Positions 8,572-15,530 of a DNA stretch of 64,000 nt are shown in pieces. The position numbers and the translations under genes are program-made. A model generated the notes under the pieces. It saw only the letters and a list, made by a program, of their open reading frames with translations, ran no database searches and was not told the origin of the DNA. Location of the stretch: NCBI GenBank assembly GCA_964516135.1, contig CAZEWN010000004.1:1-64000 (forward strand). The letters run 5' to 3'. Within the stretch, counting starts at the first letter, position 1, and every line of letters starts with the position of its first letter. This DNA comes from 34-65-8 sp964516135 (GTDB lineage Bacteria > Pseudomonadota > Alphaproteobacteria > Sphingomonadales > Sphingomonadaceae).

Positions 8572-9834
8572 TCAAAACCCCCCTCCCGCTTGCGGGAGGG
8601 GCTGGGGGTGGGTCAGTGATGGTGGGCGTGTTCTCGCGAGCGGGGTCGGACTGACCCACCGCTTCCCTCCCGCAAGCGGGAGGGGGTCAGTCCGTTGCGA
8701 GGCAGCGAAACCGGTATTCGAGCAGCATCGCGCGGCGATTCTCGTTTCGCCGCTCGGCGCGGGCGCGGAGGAACTGGATCGTGGCAATGTGGAAGGTGTC
8801 GTGGAGGCGCGGTAGGTCTGGGTCGCGCTGCGTTCCGCGATCAGGTAGCCCGCGCGGAAGTTGCCGAAGGCGATCGGGGTCGCGTTCGCTGCCACATCGG
8901 GCATGTCCTCCGCCTCGGTCACCGGATAGCCGAGCAGGCGGTCGGGCTGGCCTTCGACCAGGCCCGGCTGCCACAGGAACGCGCCATCGGCGGTGCGCAG
9001 CTTGCGGACTTCGGCCAGGGTGGCCGAATTCATTACCCAGCTCGCGCCCTGGCGATAACCGCCCTTCAGCGTATGGACGAGGTCGATCAGCAGGTTTTCG
9101 GGTTCCGAACCGAGATCGCTCGCCGCGCCGCTGCCAAGGTATTGGAGGCTGCCGAACGCGCGCACGCCGTCAACCGCTTCGCTCTGCGGTGCCGACAGAA
9201 ATCCGCGCGGGCGGTTGACGCCGTTGCCGCTGACGAAAGCCGCGCCCTCAGCCCGGGCGAACTCGCTGGCGATCTCGCTCGCCAGCCAGCTTTCGAGGTC
9301 GAACCCGGCATCGTCGAGCATCGCCTGGCTCGCCGCCGGATTGGCGTAGAGCTCGCCGGTGGGCGGGGCGATTTCGGCGAATTCCGGCGTATCGGTCTCG
9401 GGCCGCCCGGCGACCTCGCTCACCCAGCCGCTGGCCGTGCCGCCGGTGGCGATCAGCTTGCGATAGCCCGCGCTGCCGGTCTGGACGACTTGCGCGATGG
9501 CGCGGATCGGGCTGACCTCGACCAGTTGCCGCGCGATCATCGCGTCGATCTCGCGCGGCACGGCGTAGCCGCCATCGGCCGGAACCGCGCCGCTGATCGA
9601 CTTGATCTCGGCGGTACTGCCGCGCCGCAGGTAATGGTCGACGAACGACTTGACCTCCGGGTTGTCGGCGCCGGCAATCGCGGGCCGCTGCGCCGCGCGG
9701 CCGATCCTGTCGACCCGCGCCTTGACCTCGTCGACATCGCTGCGGAGCGCGGCGACATCGGCCTCGGTCTTGTCCTGGCGGGCGACCAGGTCGAAGCTGG
9801 CTTCGAGCGGGTCGGGGGTGGTCATGGTATCCAT
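8572..9834 (-). CDS. GTA major capsid protein (gp5, HK97 family), C-terminus lost at a deletion junction
   Basis: The reading frame is open for 420 residues from ATG 9834 (AAAGG ribosome-binding site about 11 bases upstream; a second ATG lies at 9825). Residues 1-65 are the helical N-terminal scaffold-like arm; the HK97 fold follows (SVDHYL-type SFVDHYLRRG, AVPADGGYAVPREID, WVSEVAGRPETDTPEF, GNGVNRPRGFL, GASWVMNSATLAEVRKL, IAFGNFRAGYLIAERSATQ). Family members continue with ILRDPF-type sequence. Here, after residue about 340 (8812-8817), the frame reads Ser/Pro/Arg-rich nonsense for about 79 residues through the gp8 remnant and palindromic element R1 to a stop at 8572. I infer a deletion of the capsid C-terminus, gp6, gp7 and most of gp8, which should prevent head assembly. 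Confidence 0.82.
   Translation of the reverse strand: MDTMTTPDPLEASFDLVARQDKTEADVAALRSDVDEVKARVDRIGRAAQRPAIAGADNPEVKSFVDHYLRRGSTAEIKSISGAVPADGGYAVPREIDAMIARQLVEVSPIRAIAQVVQTGSAGYRKLIATGGTASGWVSEVAGRPETDTPEFAEIAPPTGELYANPAASQAMLDDAGFDLESWLASEIASEFARAEGAAFVSGNGVNRPRGFLSAPQSEAVDGVRAFGSLQYLGSGAASDLGSEPENLLIDLVHTLKGGYRQGASWVMNSATLAEVRKLRTADGAFLWQPGLVEGQPDRLLGYPVTEAEDMPDVAANATPIAFGNFRAGYLIAERSATQTYRASTTPSTLPRSSSSAPAPSGETRIAARCCSNTGFAASQRTDPLPLAGGKRWVSPTPLARTRPPSLTHPQPLPQAGGGF
8580..8685. repeat. Palindromic intergenic element R1 in the GTA cluster
   Basis: Two perfect hairpins, CCCTCCCGC-TT-GCGGGAGGG (8581-8600) and CCCTCCCGC-AA-GCGGGAGGG (8665-8684), are reverse complements of each other. Their inner flanks are also inverted (GGTGGGTCAG versus CTGACCCACC), so the whole 106 bases form one large inverted repeat. 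It resembles the mobile palindromic repeats common in sphingomonad genomes. It lies between gp9 and the gp8 remnant, whose stop codon (8687-8689) touches its edge. Confidence 0.75.
8687..8811 (-). pseudogene. Remnant of GTA gp8 (DUF3168) C-terminus
   Basis: About 40 codons ending in TGA at 8687. They read RLHDTFHIATIQFLRARAER then RNENRRAMLLEYRFRCLATD. From memory this closely resembles the end of DUF3168 head-tail proteins (pattern: ...FLRAR-E-R--NRRA-LLEYRFR-L). There is no start codon and no N-terminal part: directly upstream, in a different frame, is the capsid gene. Order in GTAs is gp5-gp6-gp7-gp8-gp9, so this fragment is what is expected just before gp9 once the intervening genes have been deleted. 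Confidence 0.7.
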
Positions 9835-9878
9835 CTGGCAATTCACCTTTCCTTGGGGGTAATGGGGGCGCAAAAAAT

Positions 9879-10005
9879 CCTCCCCGGCACGGGGAGGGGG
9901 ACCATCCGAAGGATGGTGGAGGGGATTCGCCGCCAGCGCGTCGCGAGCGGCAAATTCCCTCCGTCAGCCGCCTGCGGCGACTGCCACCTCCCCGTCCCGG
10001 GGAGG
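9879..10005. repeat. Palindromic intergenic element R2 in the GTA cluster
   Basis: Both ends carry the same 8-bp hairpin stem: CCTCCCCG-GCA-CGGGGAGG (9879-9897) and CCTCCCCG-TCC-CGGGGAGG (9987-10005). Between them is CCATCC-GAA-GGATGG (9902-9916). The element lies between the capsid and protease genes and runs into the protease coding sequence, whose last 14 codons or so are made of it. Confidence 0.75.
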
Positions 10006-10392
10006 CTCGATCAGATGCACCCGCGCGGCGTGCTGGAGCGGGTGGGTGACGAGGCTGACTTCGAGAAGCTCGATGTCCTCGAGCAATCGCCCCGCCGCGC
10101 TGTGGCGGAAGGCCCGCGCGCGGTAGCCGAAGCTCAGCCCGCTCACCGCACCTTGCTCCAGCATCGTCGCGGCGCGCCCGGCCGGGTTGTCGAGGCTGGC
10201 AATCACGCGCAGGCCCCGCGCATCCTCGGCCACGCGCTCGACCCAGCCGATCCGCTGCTCGGGCCGGTGCTGCCAGTAGAGCGGGAGCGCGCCGTCGCGT
10301 TCCGCCAGCGTGCGCGCGAAGGCGCCGGGGCGGATGGTGTCGCGGCTGGCATCGGCGCGGTCGAACAGCGCGGCGTATCCCGCCAGTCTCAT
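9964..10392 (-). CDS. GTA prohead protease (gp4, HK97 family)
   Basis: 142 residues from ATG 10392, which overlaps the gp3.5 stop as ATGA. Residues 1-120 give the HK97 prohead protease fold: GYAALFDRADASRDTIRPGAF, the probable catalytic His in WQHRPEQRIG (His42), GLSFGY (Ser87) and LLEVSLVTHP (Glu111). These match the His/Ser/acid layout of the family. It cleaves the capsid N-terminal arm during maturation. The tail from about residue 129 (EPPRDGEVAVAAGG) is encoded by palindromic element R2, so the original C-terminus was probably replaced when the repeat inserted. Confidence 0.87.
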   Translation of the reverse strand: MRLAGYAALFDRADASRDTIRPGAFARTLAERDGALPLYWQHRPEQRIGWVERVAEDARGLRVIASLDNPAGRAATMLEQGAVSGLSFGYRARAFRHSAAGRLLEDIELLEVSLVTHPLQHAARVHLIEPPRDGEVAVAAGG

Positions 10393-10697
10393 CGCAGCAT
10401 CCCCGGCATCCCGAGCCGGACCGCGATCCCGATCAGCAGCAGCGCGAGCGCCCCGCGCACCAGCCAGTCGATCGCGGCCTTCCACGCGCTCGCCTTGGCA
10501 TCGCGCCATGCGCGCAGCAGTTCGCGCAGCTCGTCGATGTCGTCCTGCGCGCCCGGATCGCCGAGGCCCAGCCGCGCCAGCACGCGGTTGGCCCCGACCT
10601 CGCTCGCCTCCTCCACGATCGCGCGCAGCGTGACGAGGTCGCTGCCTTCCGCCGCCGACTGCGCGATCAGCCGCGCCAGCATGTCCTCCCGGGTCAC
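10389..10697 (-). CDS. GTA gp3.5 small membrane protein (DUF6127 type)
   Basis: 102 residues. Start chosen as GTG 10697, which overlaps the portal stop (GTGA). Sequence TREDMLARLIAQSAAEGSDLVTLRAIVEEASEVGA is typical of the DUF6127/gp3.5 family located between portal and protease. A C-terminal hydrophobic helix (GALALLLIGIAVRLGM) suggests membrane attachment. Function unknown. Confidence 0.75.
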   Translation of the reverse strand: MTREDMLARLIAQSAAEGSDLVTLRAIVEEASEVGANRVLARLGLGDPGAQDDIDELRELLRAWRDAKASAWKAAIDWLVRGALALLLIGIAVRLGMPGMLR

Positions 10698-11839
10698 TTC
10701 GCTTCTCCAATTCCAAGCATTGCCCGTTTCTCCGCGTCGCTGAGAAAATCGGCGCCGCTGACCTGGCTCCACAGCCGCTCGCGGTCCTCGGCCAGCGCGG
10801 GCACCCGGTCGAGATCGACGGCGAGCCGCGCATTGCCGAACCACGGCGCGAGGCTTTCCGAAATCCCGGCGAGGATCTTGCCGGCGAGCGGCAACAGGGT
10901 CAGTTTCCACAGCGCCCGGCTCGCCTCGCGGTAGTTGGAATAGGTGTTGTCGCCCGGCAGCCCGAGCAGCATCGGCGGCACCCCGAATGCGAGCGCGATG
11001 TCGCGCGCGGCGGCGGCCTTCAATGCGGCGAAGTCCATCTCGGCGGGCGAGAGCGCCATCGGCTGCCAGCTCAGCCCGCCATCCAGCACCAGCGGCCGCC
11101 CGGCATTGCCCGCGCCCTGGAACGCCGATGCCAGTTCGGCCTTCAGCCGCTCGTACTGTTCGCCGGTCAGCTCGGCCCCGTCGCCCGGATCGTAGAGCAG
11201 CGCGCCCGAAGGCCGCGCGGCATTCTCCAGCAGCGCGCGGTTCCACTGCTGGGCGGCGTTATGGACCGCGATCGCCTGCGCGGCGGCGGCGAGCGTGCCC
11301 GCGCCATAGTGGTCGTCGCCGGGGTGGAAGCTGCGGATGTGGACCAGCTCGGGCCAGCCCGCCGCATCCTCGATGGCGATTTCCAGCGTGCGTTCCGCCA
11401 AGCGATAACGGTACGCCGCGGGCCAGCCGTCCGCCCCCGGCACCACCGTCACCCGCTCGGGCCGCAGGGCATAGAGCTCGACCGGCCGACCGGCGCCGTC
11501 CTTGATCACCTGCACATAGGCATTGCCGTGCAGCAGCAGATGGCCTGCGACGGTTTCGACCAGCGACTGCCCGGCGGACGTGGCGGATACCAGCGCGACC
11601 AGCTCCGGTTCGGCGTCGGCAAGCGGCGCGCTGCCGACCCCCTCCGCCACGATCCGCACGGCCCGCTGCGCGACCGGATTACCGACAAACCCCTCGCGCA
11701 AGCTGGCGGAATAATCGAACGCAGGCCTGCCGCCCCCGTCAAACGCCAGCGCCCAAGGCGAAACGAAGCTGCGCGCCAAGGGCACGCGCGAAGGCCCCCC
11801 GCCCTTGAGGGCGGAGGCTATGGTGGTGAACAACGACAT
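10694..11839 (-). CDS. GTA portal protein (gp3, HK97 family)
   Basis: 381 residues starting MSLFTTIASALKGG at ATG 11839 with GAGG eight bases upstream. Contains the phage portal pattern: NPVAQRAVRIVAEGVGSAPL, HLLLHGNAYVQVIKD, ELYALRPERVTVVP, HIRSFHPGDDHYGAG, PPMLLGLPGDNTYSNYREA, LWKLTLLPLAGKI. It forms the dodecameric ring at the capsid vertex through which DNA is packaged and leaves. Palindromic element R3 separates it from the large terminase gene upstream, so the two are not overlapping as most other genes of the cluster are. Confidence 0.92.
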   Translation of the reverse strand: MSLFTTIASALKGGGPSRVPLARSFVSPWALAFDGGGRPAFDYSASLREGFVGNPVAQRAVRIVAEGVGSAPLADAEPELVALVSATSAGQSLVETVAGHLLLHGNAYVQVIKDGAGRPVELYALRPERVTVVPGADGWPAAYRYRLAERTLEIAIEDAAGWPELVHIRSFHPGDDHYGAGTLAAAAQAIAVHNAAQQWNRALLENAARPSGALLYDPGDGAELTGEQYERLKAELASAFQGAGNAGRPLVLDGGLSWQPMALSPAEMDFAALKAAAARDIALAFGVPPMLLGLPGDNTYSNYREASRALWKLTLLPLAGKILAGISESLAPWFGNARLAVDLDRVPALAEDRERLWSQVSGADFLSDAEKRAMLGIGEAK

Positions 11840-11859
11840 TTGGCTGACCTCGCTCGATT

Positions 11860-11982
11860 GGCCCTCTCCCCTTGCGGGAGAGGGGGAGCCGCGAAGCGGC
11901 GGAGGGAGAGGGGACCGCTGCGCGAGCGGCGGCTGGTGCCGCCGACCCCTCTCCCAACCCTCTCCCGCAAGGGGAGAGGGCC
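11860..11982. repeat. Palindromic intergenic element R3 with perfect 25-bp terminal inverted repeats
   Basis: Bases 11860-11884 and 11958-11982 are exact reverse complements over 25 bases (arms built on CCCTCTCCC...GCGGGAGAGGG). Smaller inverted repeats fill the middle (CCGC-GAA-GCGG, GCCGC-type arms around 11,915-11,935). Total length 123 bp. It fills the whole gap between the large terminase and portal genes. There is no coding sequence inside. Confidence 0.8.
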
Positions 11983-11991
11983 ATAAACTGA

Positions 11992-13347
11992 CTACATCAC
12001 CAACACCCGCGGCCTCCTCCTGACCGGAGCCAGCAACAACTCCGTCAGCGCCCACACCAGTGCGTCGGCGCGGTCGGGGCTTTTGCCGGGGCCTTCGTAA
12101 CGGCCCGCGGGCATGATGCCGCACAGCTGGTCCTCCAGCGCGGGGAACAGGCCGGCGTGGCGGACCTTGCCCGCCTCGTAAGCGGCGGCGACGGGTTCGG
12201 CGCGCGCCGTCTTGCCCCGCGTCGCGTGGACCAGACGCGGGGGCATTTCCAGGCCCGCCATCCTGAGCACGCTCGCGATCATCGCGCCGCCCTGGTTGGC
12301 CTCGGCGACCACGCGGTCGGCGTGCCAGCTGCGCGCTGCCTCGGCCACCGCGCGGGCCCAGCGTTCGGGGCTGGCCTTCTCGACCGAGCAGTCGGCCAGC
12401 ACGCGCGCGATCCCGTCCTCGCCCAGCGCCGCGACCACGATCCCGCAGGCATCGCCATGCGCGGTCGCGGGCGGATCGACCCCTATCACCACCCTTACAG
12501 GCGGGGACGCCGCTGCCGGTTCGCGGCAGGTTTCGAGCAAGGTCCGGCTCCACAGTGCGCCGTCGATCTCCGCGATCAGTTCTCCGTCGAGTTCCTGGCG
12601 CCCGAGCGTCGAGCGCCCAAACTGCGCGAACACCGCATCGAGGAAGGGGTCGGGCAGCACGCCCGCGTTGTCGCTCGTACGTCCGCGCGCTATGGCGACC
12701 GCGCCCGATTGCGCCTCGCGCATCAGCCGCGCCATCAGCGCGACATTGCGCGGCGTCGTGGTGGCGAGGACGCGGGGGTGCTCGCCCAGCCGCAGGCCGA
12801 GTTGCAGGTTGTCCCATGCCGCGGTGGCGCGCGCACCGGCATTGTCCCACTTGGCGATCTCGTCGCACCAGGCGTGGCTGTGCTGAGGCCCGCGCAGCGA
12901 TTCGGGTTCTGCCGCCGAATAGAGGAACGCCTGCGCCCCGTTGGGCCATTGCAGCCGCCGCAGCGACGGCTCGTATTCGGGGGCGAGCGCGCCGGGTGCG
13001 GCGGCGAGCAAGCCGCTCTCGCCCTCGACCATCACCCCGCGCACTTCGCCCAGGCTCGCCCCGACCAGCGCGATCCGGGCAGAGGAATCGTGCCGCGCGA
13101 GGTTGCGGACCCATTCCGCGCCCGCGCGGGTCTTGCCGAAGCCGCGCCCGGCACAGATCAGCCACACACGCCATTCTCCGTCGGGCGGCATCTGCGCGTC
13201 GCGCGCCCAGCATTCCCAGTGCCAACTGCCCAGCGCGGCGCGTTCGTGCGGTTCCAGCACCTTGTCGAGCGTGAGGCGCGCCCGCCTGCCGGTTTCGTCG
13301 TTGCGGCGGAACCATGTGCCGCGGCTGGCGCGGGGTTCAGCGGTCAT
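11992..13347 (-). CDS. GTA large terminase (gp2), ATPase and nuclease
   Basis: 451 residues from ATG 13347. Walker A is GRGFGKT (67-73). The Walker B acidic pair lies in HSHAWCDEIAKW (Asp162-Glu163), with a coupling motif ATTTPR near 195. The C-terminal RNase-H-like nuclease has VIGVDPPATAHGDA (Asp291) and a late acidic site in KSPDRADALVWAL (Asp425/Asp428). It packages DNA into heads by the headful mechanism in GTAs. The protein appears intact, in contrast to the damaged capsid region. It overlaps the small terminase gene by 11 bases. Confidence 0.93.
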   Translation of the reverse strand: MTAEPRASRGTWFRRNDETGRRARLTLDKVLEPHERAALGSWHWECWARDAQMPPDGEWRVWLICAGRGFGKTRAGAEWVRNLARHDSSARIALVGASLGEVRGVMVEGESGLLAAAPGALAPEYEPSLRRLQWPNGAQAFLYSAAEPESLRGPQHSHAWCDEIAKWDNAGARATAAWDNLQLGLRLGEHPRVLATTTPRNVALMARLMREAQSGAVAIARGRTSDNAGVLPDPFLDAVFAQFGRSTLGRQELDGELIAEIDGALWSRTLLETCREPAAASPPVRVVIGVDPPATAHGDACGIVVAALGEDGIARVLADCSVEKASPERWARAVAEAARSWHADRVVAEANQGGAMIASVLRMAGLEMPPRLVHATRGKTARAEPVAAAYEAGKVRHAGLFPALEDQLCGIMPAGRYEGPGKSPDRADALVWALTELLLAPVRRRPRVLVM

Positions 13348-13825
13348 CGCTTGTGTCCTGCGCCCTGGCCTCGCGCTGTGAGGCACGCTGGGCGGCGCGT
13401 TCCTCCTTGGCCCGCAGGGCGTCGATCTTGGCGTTGATCGCCTTCATCGTGGCGACCTCATCGGCCAGCGTCGCGCGGCCCTTCTCGCGCGCTACGGTGT
13501 CGCGGTGCGCGATCAGGCAGCGGAACGCGGTGCCGATGTCGAACTTGTGCTTGGTGCCGTCCGCATCGACATCTTCCAGCCGCCCGGTGCGCAGGCGGCC
13601 GAGCAGCTCCATCTCGAGGTTGTCGTAGCCTTCGGCCAGTGCCGCGTACCAGCGGCGGGCGAAATCGGCATCGTCGCGGCGCTTCTTGTAAACCAGGCTC
13701 TGGCTGACGCTGGCCTCCTCGGCGGCGGCCTTGACGTTGGAAGTCTCGGCCAGCTTGTCGATAAAGATGTTCACCCAGTTCTTCGGGGCGGCGCTCAGCC
13801 GCTTGCTCTCGTTGTCCTGCGCCAC
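13337..13825 (-). CDS. GTA small terminase (gp1-like)
   Basis: 162 residues if started at GTG 13825, preferred because GGGA lies about eight bases upstream and the sequence (VAQDNESKRLSAAPKNWVN) begins near the family start; an upstream TTG at 13882 is the alternative. Residues 17-60 contain a helix-turn-helix pattern (FIDKLAETSNVKAAAEEASVSQSLVYKKRR) of the type seen in GTA and phage small terminases. The C-terminus is charged and helical (AKIDALRAKEERAAQRASQ). First gene of the cluster, read from the promoter-like site at 13931-13959. It recognises DNA and stimulates the large terminase. Confidence 0.82.
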   Translation of the reverse strand: MAQDNESKRLSAAPKNWVNIFIDKLAETSNVKAAAEEASVSQSLVYKKRRDDADFARRWYAALAEGYDNLEMELLGRLRTGRLEDVDADGTKHKFDIGTAFRCLIAHRDTVAREKGRATLADEVATMKAINAKIDALRAKEERAAQRASQREARAQDTSDDR

Positions 13826-13930
13826 GTTTCCGATCCCGTCCTGGGCGATGCCGAAACGAAGACGGGCGACCGTTCCCCCCAAGGGAAAGGCCGCCCGCCG
13901 GTGCGAATCGGTTTATCGCGATGTTCCGTA

Positions 13931-13959
13931 TTGCTAACCGAACAGCGTCACGATGTCAA
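13931..13959 (-). promoter_or_regulatory. Predicted sigma70-like promoter of the GTA cluster
   Basis: On the minus strand a perfect TTGACA (13959-13954) is followed after exactly 17 bases by TAGCAA (13936-13931), a moderate -10 match. Transcription would begin near 13,924, giving about 100 bases of leader before the GTG at 13825. It lies in the gap between the OsmC gene and the first GTA gene. No experimental support. Confidence 0.4.
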
Positions 13960-13983
13960 CCAAAATGTGCCATATAGGTTATT

Positions 13984-14415
13984 TCAGTCCGAAAACGTCG
14001 TCTCCAGGCTGATCTCGGCCTTGAGCAGTTTGGAAATCGGGCAATTGGCCTTGGCTTCCGCCGCCAGCGTCTCGAATTCCTCGTGCGCGATCCCTTCGAC
14101 CTTGCCGGTCAGCGTCAGGTCGCTGCGGGTGACGGTGAAGCCCTCGCCATCCTTTTCAAGCGTGACCTTGGCCTCCGTTTCGAGCGTGCCCTGGGTGTGC
14201 CCGGCCTTCGCCAGCGCGAAGCTGAGCGCCATCGTGAAGCAGCTCGCATGGGCCGCCGCGATCAGTTCCTCGGGATTGGTCCCGGGCGCATCCTCGAACC
14301 GCGTGTTGAAGCCATAGGGCTGGTCATCGAGCGCGCCCGAGCCGGTCGAAACGTGCCCCTTGCCGTCCTTGCCCAGCCCTTCGTAACGGGCGCTGCCCGT
14401 CTTGGTGATTGCCAT
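13984..14415 (-). CDS. OsmC family peroxiredoxin
   Basis: 143 residues. The two peroxidatic-type cysteines lie in AAAHASCFTMALSFAL (about residue 59) and ANCPISKLLKAEI (about residue 124), with the EDAPGTNPEELIAAAH motif typical of OsmC. It detoxifies organic hydroperoxides in the cytoplasm using the Cys pair. Strong ribosome-binding site GAAGGAG. It follows the nucleotidyltransferase-fold gene by 29 bases on the same strand and could be co-transcribed with it. Not part of the GTA. Confidence 0.9.
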   Translation of the reverse strand: MAITKTGSARYEGLGKDGKGHVSTGSGALDDQPYGFNTRFEDAPGTNPEELIAAAHASCFTMALSFALAKAGHTQGTLETEAKVTLEKDGEGFTVTRSDLTLTGKVEGIAHEEFETLAAEAKANCPISKLLKAEISLETTFSD

Positions 14416-14444
14416 TGGCTCGTCTCCTTCACCCGAGAGACGGC

Positions 14445-15440
14445 TTAGCCGCCTTGGCGTTCCGCCTGCGCACGCCAGCCCTGCCAGTAGGGCACGAGTT
14501 CGGGCGGGATCGAACCCTCGAACGCGGCGTCCAGCGGATAGTGCGGCATCGCCGCAGCAACGGCATCGAGCAAGGCCACGCCCTGCTTGCGATCCTTACC
14601 GCGCTTCAACGGATTGCGCTTGGGCTGGTCCGCCATCCACAGTTTGTGCAGCGCGAACCAGCGCGGGTCGGGCGCGACCAGCCGGGCGGCGCTGCCATCG
14701 CGGCAGGGGACGACCTGATCGACCCGGCGGCCCGGCAGTAGCCACTCCTGTTCCGGCAGCGGAATGGGCTGGGGTTGCTCGCGCGGATGCATGGTCGGTT
14801 TACGTGATGGGGCAACCAGCAGTTCGACCTCATATGCCTTGGCGTTGCGCGCCTGGAACGTGCGCTCGGTGTTGAGCGTGAAGCTAGGATCGACCGCTTT
14901 GAGCGCGGCCCACAGTGCGGCGTCCTCGCTTTCCTCCTCCGCCACCCAGGCGAGATCGAAATCGTCGGTTTCGTCGGGCGCATCGGCCACCGTGCCGCCC
15001 GCCTCCAGCGCGTAGGCGGGCAGGCAGTTCGTCCCGACCACCAGCAGCGCTTCGCCCAGCAGGCCGCGACGGTCGAGTTCGCGCAGCACTTCGCCCGCGG
15101 CGTTCGCCAGCACCGGCAGCCGCAGCGGCCGCGCCAGCCGCCCGATCTCGCCCACCAGCGCCAGCGCCGTTTCGCGCCGAGCCTGGAGATCGGCCTTGGC
15201 GACGCGATAATCAGCCAGCTTCTGCTCGTTCGCCGGCGACATCGGCCCCAGGCTCTTGCCATTGTTGAGCCGGTCGATGGCTTCGTAAAGATATTCCCGC
15301 TCGCCGACCCGCTTGCGGACGAGGTTGTAGGGCAGCGCGGCCAGCGCCCGCTCGGCCTCGATCGCCGCCTCGTAGCGCGGACGCAGATTGACGAGCGCGC
15401 GCGCCTGCTCATCGGTGAAGGGTTTGACCGGCGCTGACAT
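14445..15440 (-). CDS. Nucleotidyltransferase-fold protein (GSU2403 / PF12281-like)
   Basis: 331 residues. N-terminal helical region (residues 1-120) is rich in Arg/Leu/Glu. The nucleotidyltransferase-like part contains LLVVGTNCLPAYALEAGG and an acidic pair in DETDDFDLAW (about residues 165-172), the expected metal-binding Asp-x-Asp of this fold. The C-terminal part (WFALHKLWMADQ) resembles the substrate-side helix of minimal nucleotidyltransferases. The family is related to AbiEii/MNT-like toxins, but no partner antitoxin gene is adjacent. Substrate unknown. Confidence 0.7.
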   Translation of the reverse strand: MSAPVKPFTDEQARALVNLRPRYEAAIEAERALAALPYNLVRKRVGEREYLYEAIDRLNNGKSLGPMSPANEQKLADYRVAKADLQARRETALALVGEIGRLARPLRLPVLANAAGEVLRELDRRGLLGEALLVVGTNCLPAYALEAGGTVADAPDETDDFDLAWVAEEESEDAALWAALKAVDPSFTLNTERTFQARNAKAYEVELLVAPSRKPTMHPREQPQPIPLPEQEWLLPGRRVDQVVPCRDGSAARLVAPDPRWFALHKLWMADQPKRNPLKRGKDRKQGVALLDAVAAAMPHYPLDAAFEGSIPPELVPYWQGWRAQAERQGG

Positions 15441-15530
15441 CCCCCCTTATCCTGCATTTTCTCCATTCTGGCAATATGCAGGATAAATACCATATTTTCA
15501 GATCAAAAAGCCGGGCGTTGCGCTGCTACT

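Noticed and set aside
8687..8974. A separate 95-codon protein gene overlapping the capsid
   Set aside because: Only its last 40 codons resemble a known protein (gp8 end); the upstream part is a shadow of the capsid frame, so it is annotated as a remnant.
880..13825. Interpretation as an ordinary prophage
   Set aside because: Gene order and families match the gene transfer agent cluster; there is no integrase, repressor, replication, lysis or attachment site, and neighbours are chromosomal genes.
14445..15440. Toxin-antitoxin system of the AbiE/MNT type
   Set aside because: No antitoxin-sized partner gene is adjacent; the fold assignment alone does not support a toxin role.
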